From Photobacterium profundum SS9 (lineage in GTDB: Bacteria > Pseudomonadota > Gammaproteobacteria > Enterobacterales > Vibrionaceae), in the NCBI RefSeq assembly GCF_000196255.1, contig NC_006371.1, positions 62,001 through 126,000 on the forward strand: a stretch of 64,000 nucleotides of DNA, given 5' to 3'. Positions 38,104 to 46,715 of this stretch are shown piece after piece. The notes under the pieces were generated by a model. The model saw only the letters and a program-made list of their open reading frames with translations, was not told the origin of the DNA and searched no databases. Made by a program: the position numbers and the translations under genes. The number at the start of each line of letters is the position of its first letter. Position 1 is the stretch's first letter.

Positions 38104-38709
38104 TTAATATCCCCAAAACATGTTTATCACTGTCCCACCTAAAAGTAATCCCATCATAATATTAAAAGTGACTTGTCGTTTTGTGGTGGATAAATAACGT
38201 CCAATGTAATTCCCTGCAACAGCCCATACAGAAACACCTAAAAAGCATACCACAAAAGAGATGGCGCAAAAGATGACTAAGTACAGCATAGTGGGTGAGT
38301 GTTTCAATACAAATAAGCTTACGCCAGACATCGCGACAAGCCATGCTTTTGGGTTTAGCCCTTGAGATAAGACCCCTTCAAAAAAAGTAGGATGAACCGT
38401 ATTTTTCAAGTCTCCAGTGTTTCCAGTGCCAACAGTAGTCGCAATTTTAAACGCCATATAGAGTAAAAATAACCCGCCAAATAATGTAAGCCACCCTGTC
38501 ATTTCAGGTAGGATTATCAATGCTTGTTCTAGCCCAAGCCCACAAAGTAATACGATAAGGGTATAAGCGAATGTAGCGCCAAGAACATGAAATACGGCTT
38601 TTTGATACCCAAATTGTGCCCCAGCACTGGCGGCGATGATATTGACGGGACCCGGTGATACAGCACCAACAAAAGCAAAGACTGACATCGAGAGTAAAAC
38701 TGACTGCAT
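38104..38709 (-). CDS. LysE/RhtB-family exporter
   Basis: A 201-residue membrane protein with about six hydrophobic segments and the family signature AVSPGPVNIIAASAGAQFG near residue 16, and GLNPKAWLVAMSG near 116. LysE/RhtB proteins export amino acids or homoserine lactones. GGAG lies just before the ATG at 38709. The AraC regulator follows 10 bases downstream, which suggests substrate-responsive control of export. Confidence 0.9.
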   Translation of the reverse strand: MQSVLLSMSVFAFVGAVSPGPVNIIAASAGAQFGYQKAVFHVLGATFAYTLIVLLCGLGLEQALIILPEMTGWLTLFGGLFLLYMAFKIATTVGTGNTGDLKNTVHPTFFEGVLSQGLNPKAWLVAMSGVSLFVLKHSPTMLYLVIFCAISFVVCFLGVSVWAVAGNYIGRYLSTTKRQVTFNIMMGLLLGGTVINMFWGY

Positions 38710-38790
38710 AATGGCTCCGAATTTAATCTGGTAGCTATCAGCCTAAAGGGGACGATGATGTAAGTATTGAACGAAATTGCTCTGTCCAGC

Positions 38791-38815
38791 AGTTACTTCA
38801 AGCAAACTGGGTATA
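38791..38815. repeat. Degenerate half copy of the TATACCCAAG repeat
   Basis: AGTTACTTCAAGCAAACTGG followed by GTATA resembles the end of the palindromic family with several substitutions. It lies just upstream of the GNAT remnant. Confidence 0.35.
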
Positions 38816-38825
38816 AATTGGCTTA

Positions 38826-39050
38826 ATGGAGTACGATAATCAATATTACGCAAGTCATCGTTATGTCTATGCATTTATTGACAACCCAAAAGGATTTTAC
38901 GTGGTTAACCTTCGAGAAATGCGTGTGGATGAGTATCCCGCTTACTGCGGCTATTTCATTGCTTACCATAACCAACGAGCACTCGCGCTGTATCAAGCCG
39001 TTGGGTTTACAATCTCGGGCTACAATATGTCAAAAAATATAAGCATGTAA
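38826..39050 (+). pseudogene. GNAT acetyltransferase, C-terminal remnant
   Basis: A 74-residue ORF whose end, NQRALALYQAVGFTISGYNM, is the last beta-alpha-beta unit of GNAT N-acetyltransferases. The acetyl-CoA binding motif A (R/Q-x-x-G-x-G/A) that should precede it is absent, and a full enzyme would need about 140-170 residues. A degenerate palindromic repeat half lies immediately upstream and may mark the deletion point. It is unlikely to be active. Confidence 0.6.
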
Positions 39051-39108
39051 TTACGTGTTCTCTTAACCCGATATTATATCGCCCAAGATGACTCGTTGTC
39101 TGATTTTG

Positions 39109-39146
39109 AAAAAACGGCTCTGAGGGTATGTTCAGAGCCTTTCTTT
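39109..39146 (-). terminator. Terminator of the molybdoenzyme gene
   Basis: GGCTCTGA and TCAGAGCC pair around GGGTATGT; on the minus strand a run of six T follows. It is about 17 bases past the molybdoenzyme stop codon. Confidence 0.8.
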
Positions 39147-39162
39147 CTCTTGGTATTAGAAG

Positions 39163-41799
39163 TTAGAGGCTGCTTACTTTAGATCCATATTTGCTGTCTT
39201 TTGCGTTTTCCTCAAGAAAGTCCATTACTTGCTTTCTCTCTGCGGGGTTTAATCCTGCCCGAGGGAACATACTTTTGGTAATGCCTTGCCATTGTACTTT
39301 GGTGTATTGACGGGGATCTTTTGCTGAATGACACATGGTGCAACGTTGATAAAAAAGCTTCTCCCCAGCACTTTGCTTAACATCATTTAGCTTTATTTGA
39401 TCGACAGCTAGGGTGATATTCAGCTTGGCAATATTAGTGCCGTTGTCTATGGCTAATATTTGTGGTGGTTCAAACGCCAAGTTTGATGATTCTGAGTCTC
39501 GACAGCGTTGAATATATGCTAAACAGGTATTTGCACTGTTGGCTTGGCTCAACTCACTGGAAGCATTGCTAGAGGTTAAAACATTAATCGCCCCGCTGTT
39601 ACAACGTCCCTGACTGTCAAATTGTAACCACGCGCCTTCTTCGAGGCTGATCACCCCTGGCATGATCTTTTTAGACACTTTTGCGCCTGCAATAAGTCGC
39701 CCCCGATCATTAAAGATCTCTACTAGCTGACCAGAACGGATCCCATGTTTTTCTGCATCTTGATCATTGATCAGTACGTACTGTCTTCCTTGTACATCTT
39801 CGCGTTTACGTACATCTGCATTTGCCATTTGCGAGTGTAAACGCATATACGGATGAGGGCTAACAACATGCACGGCATTGGTTTTTGCATTACCAAGGTA
39901 TTCAAACGGTTCAATGAAGGTTGGCATAGGTGGGCAATCTTTCACTTCAAAATCAGCAATGTCTTGGCAGAAAAGCTCAATTTTTCCTGATGTGGTATGA
40001 AGTGGAAATTGTTCAGGATCTTGATAGAAATCCCCATGCCTTACCCAGTCATTGGCAGATTCAGCGATAGGGAGGTGCGCGACACCTTGTTGCCAAAAGT
40101 CTTCAAATGGCAAGGTTGCTGATGAGGCTTTATAAGCACGTTTTAAAATATCATTGAAGGCTAAACCATCGGTAAATTGCTCTTCAACACCAAATATTTT
40201 TGAGAGTTGACGGAAGATCTCAAAGTCATCCAAGCTTTCGCCATAAGGTTGGATTACCTGGCGCATCGCATAGATTTTATCGTTACTGTATGTGCCGCCA
40301 GAGGAGAGGTCATCACGTTCTAGTGAACTCGTTGCAGGCAGTACGATGTCAGCATAGCGGGAAGAAGCACACCACCATGGATCTTGGCAAATAAAGGTAT
40401 CGACCTTTTGGTTTAATGCCGCAATCAACTCATTGGTATTTTGTTGATGTGATAAGAGATTATTGCCTGCGTTATAGATGACTTTAATGTCAGGGTAGGT
40501 ATATTCGATGCCGTCACGGGTAAAGCGTTTACCTGGGTTATTTAACATTTCAGAGATACGCGATGCAGGGCAAACTTTATCTACCGGATTTTTGCCCTGT
40601 GATAAACCAACAGGCAATGCTTTACCTGATTGAGGCATACCGCCGTTGCCATAGTGCCAGCTAAAACCAACCCCCTCACCAGGTTTGCCTATTTTGCCCA
40701 ACATAGCTGCAAAATTAATGATCGCCCAGTGAACCATTTCACCATGATCAGCCCGTTGAAGTGACCAACCTGCGGCAAACTGTGCTTTTTTGTTTGCGAA
40801 TAGCTCTGCCATTTCTCTGATCTTTTCAGCAGAAATACCAGTGATTTTCTCTGCCCATTGTGGTGACTTCACAACCCCATCATTTTTGCCCATCAGATGG
40901 TCAATATATTTATCGGCACCCACGGTATAGCGCGCTAAATACGTTGGGTCATACAGTTCTTTTTCATAGGCATATTGCGCCATGGCAAGAAATAGGGCGG
41001 TATCGGTATTAGGTACTATTTTTACCCAGTCAGCATCCAGTTCATCATCGGTACGGGTACGCTGTGGATTGATCGAAATAAATTTAATGCCTTTCTCTGC
41101 AAACTGTTTCCAGCGAGGGTACATTTGATGATCTGCGACGCGAAATTCAATGCGGTTATTTTTCCAAGGGTCACAACCGATGAGTACAAAGACTTCGGTA
41201 TGCTTTTCAATAACAGGCCATGCTGTTTGTGGTGAGTAGACTTCCATATCACCAATAACATGAGGCAAGATAACTTGAGATGCGCCACCAGAGTAATCAC
41301 CCGTTGTTGTACTCTGCCCACCGATTAAATTAAAGAAACGCCCCTGCAATACTTGAGGTCGCATTAAACCTGCATGAGACCAACCCCCATAAGAGCTACT
41401 AAAAATAGCCTCATTTCCAAACTCTTTGGCTGTGGTTTGAATGCTATCGGCCACAAGAGATAAAGCCGTTTCCCAGCTGACTCGTACAAAAGGTTCTTTC
41501 CCGCGTAAATGGGGCTTATTGTCACCTTTCGGATCGGCAAGGTAAGATTGTCTTACCATGGGATATTTCACCCGAGTTTTATCATAGACACGGCTCAGAA
41601 GGCCTTCGGTCAACATTTCAGTTGGCATCGCATCCAGTTCTTTACGGGGCTGAACACCAATTAAAATACCGTCTTTAACTATCGCGTTAAAAGGCCCCCA
41701 GTGACTTGCGTGCGGAATCACATCAACATCATCGTCAGCAAAAATTTTCGATGCTGGAAAGATCGCTAAACCACCCCGCTGCGGCAACAGCTGTGGCAA
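39163..41799 (-). CDS. TMAO/DMSO-reductase-family molybdoenzyme with C-terminal cytochrome c domain
   Basis: An 878-residue open frame for a bis-MGD molybdoenzyme of the TorA/TorZ/BisC type. The Mo ligand is probably Ser170 in TGDYSGGASQ; the cofactor-binding segments HWGPFNAIVKDG and TSGKIELF are present. The C-terminal 60 residues carry a single c-haem site, CTMCH (820-824), so electrons may enter through a fused cytochrome. Such enzymes reduce TMAO, S- or N-oxides in the periplasm. The first 20 residues of this frame are the end of a Tat signal whose start is in another frame (41771-41848), so export is broken unless the frameshift is an error. No torC or torD is nearby. Confidence 0.85.
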   Translation of the reverse strand: MPQLLPQRGGLAIFPASKIFADDDVDVIPHASHWGPFNAIVKDGILIGVQPRKELDAMPTEMLTEGLLSRVYDKTRVKYPMVRQSYLADPKGDNKPHLRGKEPFVRVSWETALSLVADSIQTTAKEFGNEAIFSSSYGGWSHAGLMRPQVLQGRFFNLIGGQSTTTGDYSGGASQVILPHVIGDMEVYSPQTAWPVIEKHTEVFVLIGCDPWKNNRIEFRVADHQMYPRWKQFAEKGIKFISINPQRTRTDDELDADWVKIVPNTDTALFLAMAQYAYEKELYDPTYLARYTVGADKYIDHLMGKNDGVVKSPQWAEKITGISAEKIREMAELFANKKAQFAAGWSLQRADHGEMVHWAIINFAAMLGKIGKPGEGVGFSWHYGNGGMPQSGKALPVGLSQGKNPVDKVCPASRISEMLNNPGKRFTRDGIEYTYPDIKVIYNAGNNLLSHQQNTNELIAALNQKVDTFICQDPWWCASSRYADIVLPATSSLERDDLSSGGTYSNDKIYAMRQVIQPYGESLDDFEIFRQLSKIFGVEEQFTDGLAFNDILKRAYKASSATLPFEDFWQQGVAHLPIAESANDWVRHGDFYQDPEQFPLHTTSGKIELFCQDIADFEVKDCPPMPTFIEPFEYLGNAKTNAVHVVSPHPYMRLHSQMANADVRKREDVQGRQYVLINDQDAEKHGIRSGQLVEIFNDRGRLIAGAKVSKKIMPGVISLEEGAWLQFDSQGRCNSGAINVLTSSNASSELSQANSANTCLAYIQRCRDSESSNLAFEPPQILAIDNGTNIAKLNITLAVDQIKLNDVKQSAGEKLFYQRCTMCHSAKDPRQYTKVQWQGITKSMFPRAGLNPAERKQVMDFLEENAKDSKYGSKVSSL

Positions 41800-41848
41800 T
41801 AGAGGTTTTTAATAAGGTGCGACGAGAAATAGCCATCATCATTTTCAT
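41771..41848 (-). pseudogene. Tat signal peptide of the molybdoenzyme, frameshifted from its gene
   Basis: From the ATG at 41848 the frame reads a twin-arginine signal with SRRTLLKTSIATAVAAAG. It then leaves the frame of the enzyme at the G run at 41774-41777 (CCCC on the plus strand). Removing one G would join AAAG to GLAIFPASKIFADDD and give a normal Tat precursor with a cleavage site after IFA. So one base has been gained here, or was miscalled. Confidence 0.8.
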
Positions 41849-42096
41849 TTTTGTTAGTTGTGACTACGATACTAACCCTATAAAGAGGTATTTTAAATAT
41901 ACATTTAATCAATTTTATATTTAAGAAAGGTAATCTATACACATGAAAGTATTATTAAAGAGGGGAAATGTGGACGCCTTCACTGACTGTTTAAAGAAAA
42001 CGGCTCTGATGCCACAAGCCGTCTTGATATCGATATAGTTAAGCGAGTGACTTGGGTATATAAAGCCAGCGTTCAAGATAAGTCAGCTTCACTCAT

Positions 42097-42713
42097 TTAT
42101 TTCAATGGCAGGTAAATATCAGTGATTAATTCATGTTCAGAAACTTCAGGAAAGAAATTCATATAGTGAAAGAAACAGGGATCATCGCGTAATTCTTCAC
42201 CGCTTTCAGGTAACCATTGACCATAAAGGTAATGAATTTTCACATCTAAGCCATTATGAGAGCCATGATGCCGAATAACAGCACATCGACCTGCTGAAAG
42301 TGTTTTATTTCAACATTCATATTCTTCTCCAATTTTATCTCTCGATAATGATATTTTTGATGCCATTGCAACCAGTTAGATTGGTGGCGAAATTCAGAAG
42401 GCGATTGAGCAAATACTTTTTTGAATGCACGTGAAAAAGATTCTGGGTACTCAAAGTTAGCATCAAGAGCGATATCGATTATGCGCGTGTCTCGATGGAA
42501 AAAAAGCTGATAAGAAGCGCGCTTAAGCCTTAGCTGTTGAATAAATTTGAATACACCAATACCCATATAGTGTGTGAACTGGCGGTGAAAGTGATACTTA
42601 GAGAAGTGAGCGACTTTACTGAGGTCTTCAACGGTTAACTCGTCGTCTAGGTGTGCGTATATATAGTCACACACCTTATTGATTCTTCTTTGGTAACTTT
42701 CGTCTATCTGCAC
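42097..42713 (-). pseudogene. AraC-GyrI-like regulator with internal deletion
   Basis: The N-terminal 155 residues (GTG start at 42713, AAAGG upstream) hold a complete two-HTH AraC domain: LTVEDLSKVAHFSKYHFHRQ and IIDIALDANFEYPESFSRAF. It then begins a GyrI-like effector domain (NMNVEIKHFQQVDVLLFG) and stops at 42246. Beyond the stop, in another frame, the last part of a GyrI-like domain is still readable (LYGQWLPESGEELRDDP to TDIYLPLK, stop at 42097). About 70 residues of the middle are missing. The DNA-binding part may still be made. Confidence 0.7.
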
Positions 42714-42810
42714 TGTATGACCTTTTTACATTCACAATGTATCTGTAAATCTGCTTTTGAATGGCAGTAAGTATCCGTATTGTGAGAATGAAGTTCCTGA
42801 CCAGTATTGC

Positions 42811-43076
42811 TATACCCAAGCTACCTCAAGATGCAGGATTCAGAGTGATCTCAGCGTGTTTAATTCAAGGAAAATGTGTGCAGGAATGGCATTCCCTTTC
42901 AAGTACATTTGACACAGAAGTAGATACGCTGAATCACTCCCGAAGGGCGAGTTTTGTTGGGCTCTATGCGGTGTTACTTATTTCCAACGTAGAACGACTA
43001 GGTCTATAAATAAGTGCCTTGCCTAGAGCCCAACAAATTCTCGCTGAAACGAGCATCTTGAGGTAACTTGGGTATA
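42811..43076 (-). repeat. TATACCCAAG palindromic repeat, full-length copy B (266 bp)
   Basis: The reverse orientation of the element at 17533-17799, with the same ends and inner hairpins (CTCCCGAAGGGCGAG, TTGGGCTCTA). The two copies are roughly 90 percent alike by eye. It lies between the AraC-GyrI remnant and the TDT transporter gene. Confidence 0.8.
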
Positions 43077-43106
43077 AGTTATAAAGAGAATGCTGATTGA
43101 TAGCCG

Positions 43107-44072
43107 TTACTTAGTTGATAAGCTAATTACGGGCTTTTTTTTTGGCCAGTAATAAAAAATATAATGCCACCCTACCCACAAGACTAACCCAGTTGCGACG
43201 GTAATCTCAAATATGCCTAATCGTTCTAACCAAGCCCAGTGTGGATGATCAATTACTAGCCAGTCGGTTAAACGGTCGATCGATACCGCACTGATTACCG
43301 AAGGAAAAGTAACAGCCGCTAATGATGGTTGAAACCGGTGTTTTAAAAGATCGAAATAACACAAATACACCAGAATAGTCATGGTGATACCGATGCCTGC
43401 TAATGCGCCCACTAAAACAGGGTCGGGTTCAGCAACATTCAGTAAATAAGCTGTTAAAGAAAGGTTGACGGGAGCTGCCATAATGGCCAATGTCGGCCTT
43501 GCTGGACGAGGCATTCTACCTGCAAAGCACAAACGATATAGCACAACAGGTAGCATGATAAAATATACTGCGATACAGAAATGCGTCATGGTAACGGCTA
43601 AATCAGAGTGTCCTAGTTGAGCGCCTGCTAACGTGCCACTGATAGCACCTACAGGGTATAAAAACCAACTAGGGTAGAGATGGATTAAGCGGAATTTACG
43701 TAGCTGAAAGCTAAAAAAAAGTATCATCATAGTAAAGTGAAGCAGTAAGGCTGGGTACCAAAGTAAGCGGGCACTCACTACATGCATAGAAGACCAATAA
43801 TCTGATAAAACCAGCATAGTCATCGACATCGGTGCCATTAAACTGCCATAAAGCGGGTGTTTCAAATCGACAATAAATAATTGCGGATTGAAGATATATT
43901 TGAGTACTACAGGTATTAATAGACAGGCGCCAATAAGAGCACATATTCCGCGAATAATATCGCCACTACTGGGTAAAAAGAGTGACCATGCTAATCCTAA
44001 CCCTGTAAAAGCCAATGCTAATGCGGCTTGGGCTGTAGGAACTTGTCGTAAAACAACGCCTATCGTTGACAT
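43107..44072 (-). CDS. TDT (TehA/SLAC1) family transporter
   Basis: A 321-residue inner-membrane protein with about ten hydrophobic helices. The N-terminal VPTAQAALALAFTGLGLAW and the central YPVGAISGTLAGAQLGH fit the tellurite-resistance/dicarboxylate transporter (TDT) superfamily that also contains TehA and plant SLAC1 anion channels. It probably passes small anions or monocarboxylates. It is monocistronic here, without tehB or a regulator beside it. Confidence 0.82.
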   Translation of the reverse strand: MSTIGVVLRQVPTAQAALALAFTGLGLAWSLFLPSSGDIIRGICALIGACLLIPVVLKYIFNPQLFIVDLKHPLYGSLMAPMSMTMLVLSDYWSSMHVVSARLLWYPALLLHFTMMILFFSFQLRKFRLIHLYPSWFLYPVGAISGTLAGAQLGHSDLAVTMTHFCIAVYFIMLPVVLYRLCFAGRMPRPARPTLAIMAAPVNLSLTAYLLNVAEPDPVLVGALAGIGITMTILVYLCYFDLLKHRFQPSLAAVTFPSVISAVSIDRLTDWLVIDHPHWAWLERLGIFEITVATGLVLWVGWHYIFYYWPKKKPVISLSTK

Positions 44073-44460
44073 CTATATCACAATCCTTCTGATTTCGATT
44101 CATTTTCGTGGGGCTAAGAATGCACTCAAATCTGGCGCTAGAGAATCTGTTACAAATGTTACACTAAAATAACATTGTATTGTTTAATCGATGCTTAAAA
44201 GTGGTATTTATAATCAACATTTTATCGACGTTTTAGCGGTGAAAGTCAGTGTAAATCTTTGGATAAATGAAATTTTGCAGTTGTCTCTATAGATATAGAA
44301 AAATAATTTGCTTAATTCGCAATCCTTGACCATATTTAAGTTGTGACCTGTATTGAGTGTTTAAATGGTTTAGCTTCTCGGAGGATATGAGCGGTACTCG
44401 TCTTACTCAGAATGCAGGTTTCAGGGTGTGCTTGATGATTACATCAGGTACCTTATGATA

Positions 44461-44508
44461 CAAAGCAACAAAGCAACAAAGCAACAAAGCAACAAAGCAA
44501 CAAAGCAA
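44461..44508 (+). repeat. Six tandem copies of the 8-mer CAAAGCAA
   Basis: Six perfect head-to-tail copies of CAAAGCAA, followed by degenerate units (CAAGTAAAAGAAGCAACAAG). The unit length is not a multiple of three, so in a coding or promoter context slippage could switch expression. No good gene begins or runs through the array in the present sequence. Confidence 0.9.
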
Positions 44509-44765
44509 CAAGTAAAAGAAGCAACAAGTAAAAATGTAAGTAAATGTGTAATGCGAAAAGCACTAAGTCGACAACTTCAGTGTTAACAATTTGGTAGATA
44601 CACCGAAAATTTGTTTTACTTCGCCAATACAGACTAGTTCGATAAAGCTACTGATAGCATCGAATACGGCATACTCATCGTAATGAGTGGCGAAGACAGA
44701 AAGACGATATACAGTAAAAACCTTGCGTGTGCTGAGTAGGTAGACGAAGGTAAGTAAATCGAACA

Positions 44766-44797
44766 AAGCCGCACTGCAATGGTGCGGCTTATCTTTT
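44766..44797 (+). terminator. Intrinsic terminator-like hairpin
   Basis: AAGCCGCAC and GTGCGGCTT pair perfectly around TGCAATG and are followed by ATCTTTT. The transcript it serves is unknown; it may belong to a small RNA or a lost gene starting near 44385. Confidence 0.65.
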
Positions 44798-44836
44798 GTC
44801 TCGATAAACCGTCCATTAACTCAATGTAGCTCTCTA

Positions 44837-45213
44837 GCCTTTATTGCACATAATTAGATAGTGCAGTTCTACCCTAAGAAACTGATAAGCAGCTTCTTTC
44901 TTACGTTTGTGAGAGAAATAGAAATCCAGCGTTTCACTCAGTTTATTGGTGGCGACGTAACTTCTTACGTAATGTAGGGGGCATATTCAATGTACCAACG
45001 ATAAAGAGTCGAACGATTCACCGAAATCCCACGCTTTGCTAGCATGTCACTGAGGTTTGCGTAACTCATTGGAGTCGAAGCATACCAGCGTAAGTACCAA
45101 AGGATGATCTCAGGAGAAAGTGTTTCCATTTAAGTTCATTCTTAGTCATTGAGTGGCTAGGTAATAGGTAAATATGGGGTTTTGAGCTGATGCAGAATTT
45201 TTTGTAACAAGCC
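44837..45213 (-). pseudogene. IS6-family element, internally deleted remnant
   Basis: On the minus strand the ORF from 45129 reads METLSPEIILWYLRWYASTP and RGISVNRSTLYRWYIEYAP, the N-terminal HTH of IS6/IS26-type transposases, and stops at 44965. In another frame it continues with KLSETLDFYFSHKRKKEAAY, which belongs much further along the catalytic domain. So the centre, including catalytic residues, is deleted. GGGCTTGTTACAAAA at one end and GCCTTTATTGCACA at the other look like the diverged terminal repeats. It is inactive. Confidence 0.75.
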
Positions 45214-45234
45214 CACCCATTGAACTACAAAGGT

Positions 45235-45254
45235 ATTTCGTGGGGATTCGTAAG
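45235..45254. repeat. Stray end of an IS10-like element
   Basis: ATTTCGTGGGGATTCGTAAG matches the terminal 20 bases of IS copy 2 (ending ATTCGTCAG, minus strand) with one difference. No other part of that IS is adjacent, so this is a solitary end. Confidence 0.4.
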
Positions 45255-45295
45255 TTGCAGGCTAGGCATCTAAATTTATCGCGTTCTAATCAACA

Positions 45296-45625
45296 CTACT
45301 CAAAAAATACGAGCATTTTTTCACGATTAGCGGTAGGTTTTTTTGCATAAGTGTTATTTAAAAATTCGAAAGCATTTTCTCCCGTCTCATGATAAGTAAT
45401 GTGAGCGTCAGCCCCATTTGTTAATAGCCAATCAAAAGCAATTAGATCATCCTGGACAATGGTTGAATGCAAAGGAGGTATATTGAGCCCATCAGCAGGG
45501 TTTGATGAATTTATATCAATCCCCAAGTTAATAAGCTCATCTGCTAGGTTAAAGCGTGTCTTAGTATTCGCACTTAATATAGCGCTAATTCCATATTCCT
45601 CTTTAACGATTTGCTGTAATACCAT
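45296..45625 (-). pseudogene. Ankyrin-repeat protein fragment next to IS630
   Basis: A 109-residue C-terminal fragment with ankyrin-type repeats: LADELINLGIDINSSNPADG, IPPLHSTIVQDDLIAFDWLL and TNGADAHITY. Its apparent ATG lies inside the IS630 terminal repeat, so the true start has been cut off. Removing the IS and one TA does not restore a frame with the piece at 46716-46913 (a TGA precedes the ankyrin frame), so a second lesion exists or they were separate genes. Ankyrin proteins bind partners, often as immunity or effector-associated factors. Confidence 0.7.
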
Positions 45626-45634
45626 TCTAGCTAA

Positions 45635-46198
45635 TTAACTGGTCAGGCTAATCCAGCTTCTTGCGCACATCCTCGTTACTCTTTTCGTGTCACTAAGAAA
45701 GCTATTCCAAGCACTGCACACCTTATCAAGAATCTCATCATAATCTTTAAAAGCTTGGTTCGCTAAATGGTGTTGCCTCATCCAACTCCAAACTTGTTCT
45801 ATTGAATTGAGCTCTGGTGAATAGGGAGGAAGCTTTATGATACTGATATTATGAAAACTATGTGCCGTATCTTCGGTATGCCATCCTGCACCATCCATTA
45901 TCACAACGGCATGCCTGCCTTTTTCTGTCGCACTTGATACTTGCTGAAGATGCAGTTTCATCGCATCTTTATTGCTCCAAGGAACAACGATGGCTTCTCC
46001 AATGCCTCGGCTAGGACAAACAGAACCAAAGAGATACGCATATTCAAACTGCTGCTGTTTGATGACGCGCGGACGCGTTCCTGTCTTTGCCCAAACCCTT
46101 GTTGTGGTGTTCTGTTGGCCGAATCGTGCTTCATCTTGAAACCAAACATCAACACTCTCAAGCCCTATGTGACCTGGGATCTTGAGGATAGTTTTCAT
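45635..46198 (-). CDS. IS630-family transposase, second ORF (catalytic part)
   Basis: A 187-residue catalytic half of a DDE transposase: WFQDEARFGQQ gives the first Asp, VVIMDGAGWHT the second, and LPPYSPELNSIEQVWSWMR the final Glu. Expression as a fusion with the upstream ORF requires a +1 shift, or loss of one A by transcriptional slippage, on the A7 tract in the overlap. The frame stays open upstream of the ATG across the A7 tract, in keeping with a fusion product rather than independent initiation. Confidence 0.88.
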   Translation of the reverse strand: MKTILKIPGHIGLESVDVWFQDEARFGQQNTTTRVWAKTGTRPRVIKQQQFEYAYLFGSVCPSRGIGEAIVVPWSNKDAMKLHLQQVSSATEKGRHAVVIMDGAGWHTEDTAHSFHNISIIKLPPYSPELNSIEQVWSWMRQHHLANQAFKDYDEILDKVCSAWNSFLSDTKRVTRMCARSWISLTS

Positions 46199-46199
46199 T

Positions 46200-46670
46200 T
46201 TAAATTTTTTTAAAATCGTCTTGGATTTTATCGCACTGCTTAGGGTGCTTTGAGCGGGAGGTTATCCATGAAAAACCCATTTTTTTGAGCAATATATAAA
46301 TGTAGTCTGGGTGGTATGCTTTGCCAAATGTCTGCGTGATGTAGTTATGAATATCATGACCTGTGAGTCTGCCACCATCAGGTTTAGCCGCGTTTTCTTC
46401 AATGTACTTGGCGAGCAGTTGCCTTTCTTGATGAGAGAGAAAAGAAGGGCGTCCGGTACGAGGTTTTTCCTTTAGTCCGTCGAGTCCCTCTTCAAGAAAA
46501 ACCTGAATCCATTTGTTTACACTGGTACGGCTTACCTTTAGGTACTTAGCAATTTGAGTGCGTGAATGGCCATCTTGGAAGTGAGCCAGTGCTAAAAAGC
46601 GCATTTTCATCTGGATAGATGTTTGTTTGCTGGCAAGGGATTTAAAGTCGATATTATTAAGGCTATCCAT
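46200..46670 (-). CDS. IS630-family transposase, first ORF (DNA-binding part)
   Basis: A 156-residue N-terminal half with two HTH-like units: RTQIAKYLKVSRTSVNKWIQ near residue 38 and a winged-helix segment GRLTGHDIHNYITQTFGKAY near 100. It ends DDFKKI at an A7 run (GATTTTAAAAAAATT) that is well suited to frameshifting or slippage into the catalytic ORF. The other copy members of this IS were not seen in the window. Confidence 0.88.
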   Translation of the reverse strand: MDSLNNIDFKSLASKQTSIQMKMRFLALAHFQDGHSRTQIAKYLKVSRTSVNKWIQVFLEEGLDGLKEKPRTGRPSFLSHQERQLLAKYIEENAAKPDGGRLTGHDIHNYITQTFGKAYHPDYIYILLKKMGFSWITSRSKHPKQCDKIQDDFKKI

Positions 46671-46715
46671 GGCAATAACTCAGACAAAGTAGATAGCCTC
46701 AATTAGATCATATAT

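Larger units (their letters stand above)
44073..44836. other. Intergenic region with tandem repeats, no clear gene
   Basis: About 760 bases. The left part should carry the TDT gene promoter. It holds the 8-bp tandem array (44461) and a terminator hairpin (44766). Minus-strand ORFs of 60-67 codons occur at 44563-44816 but lack ribosome sites and family likeness, so I do not call them genes. Confidence 0.45.

Noticed and set aside
44461..44508. CRISPR array
   Set aside because: The units are 8 bp head-to-tail without spacers, so this is a simple tandem repeat. No CRISPR array was found anywhere in the window.
44563..44816. Minus-strand ORFs of 60-67 codons
   Set aside because: No ribosome site, no family likeness, and they overlap each other in different frames.
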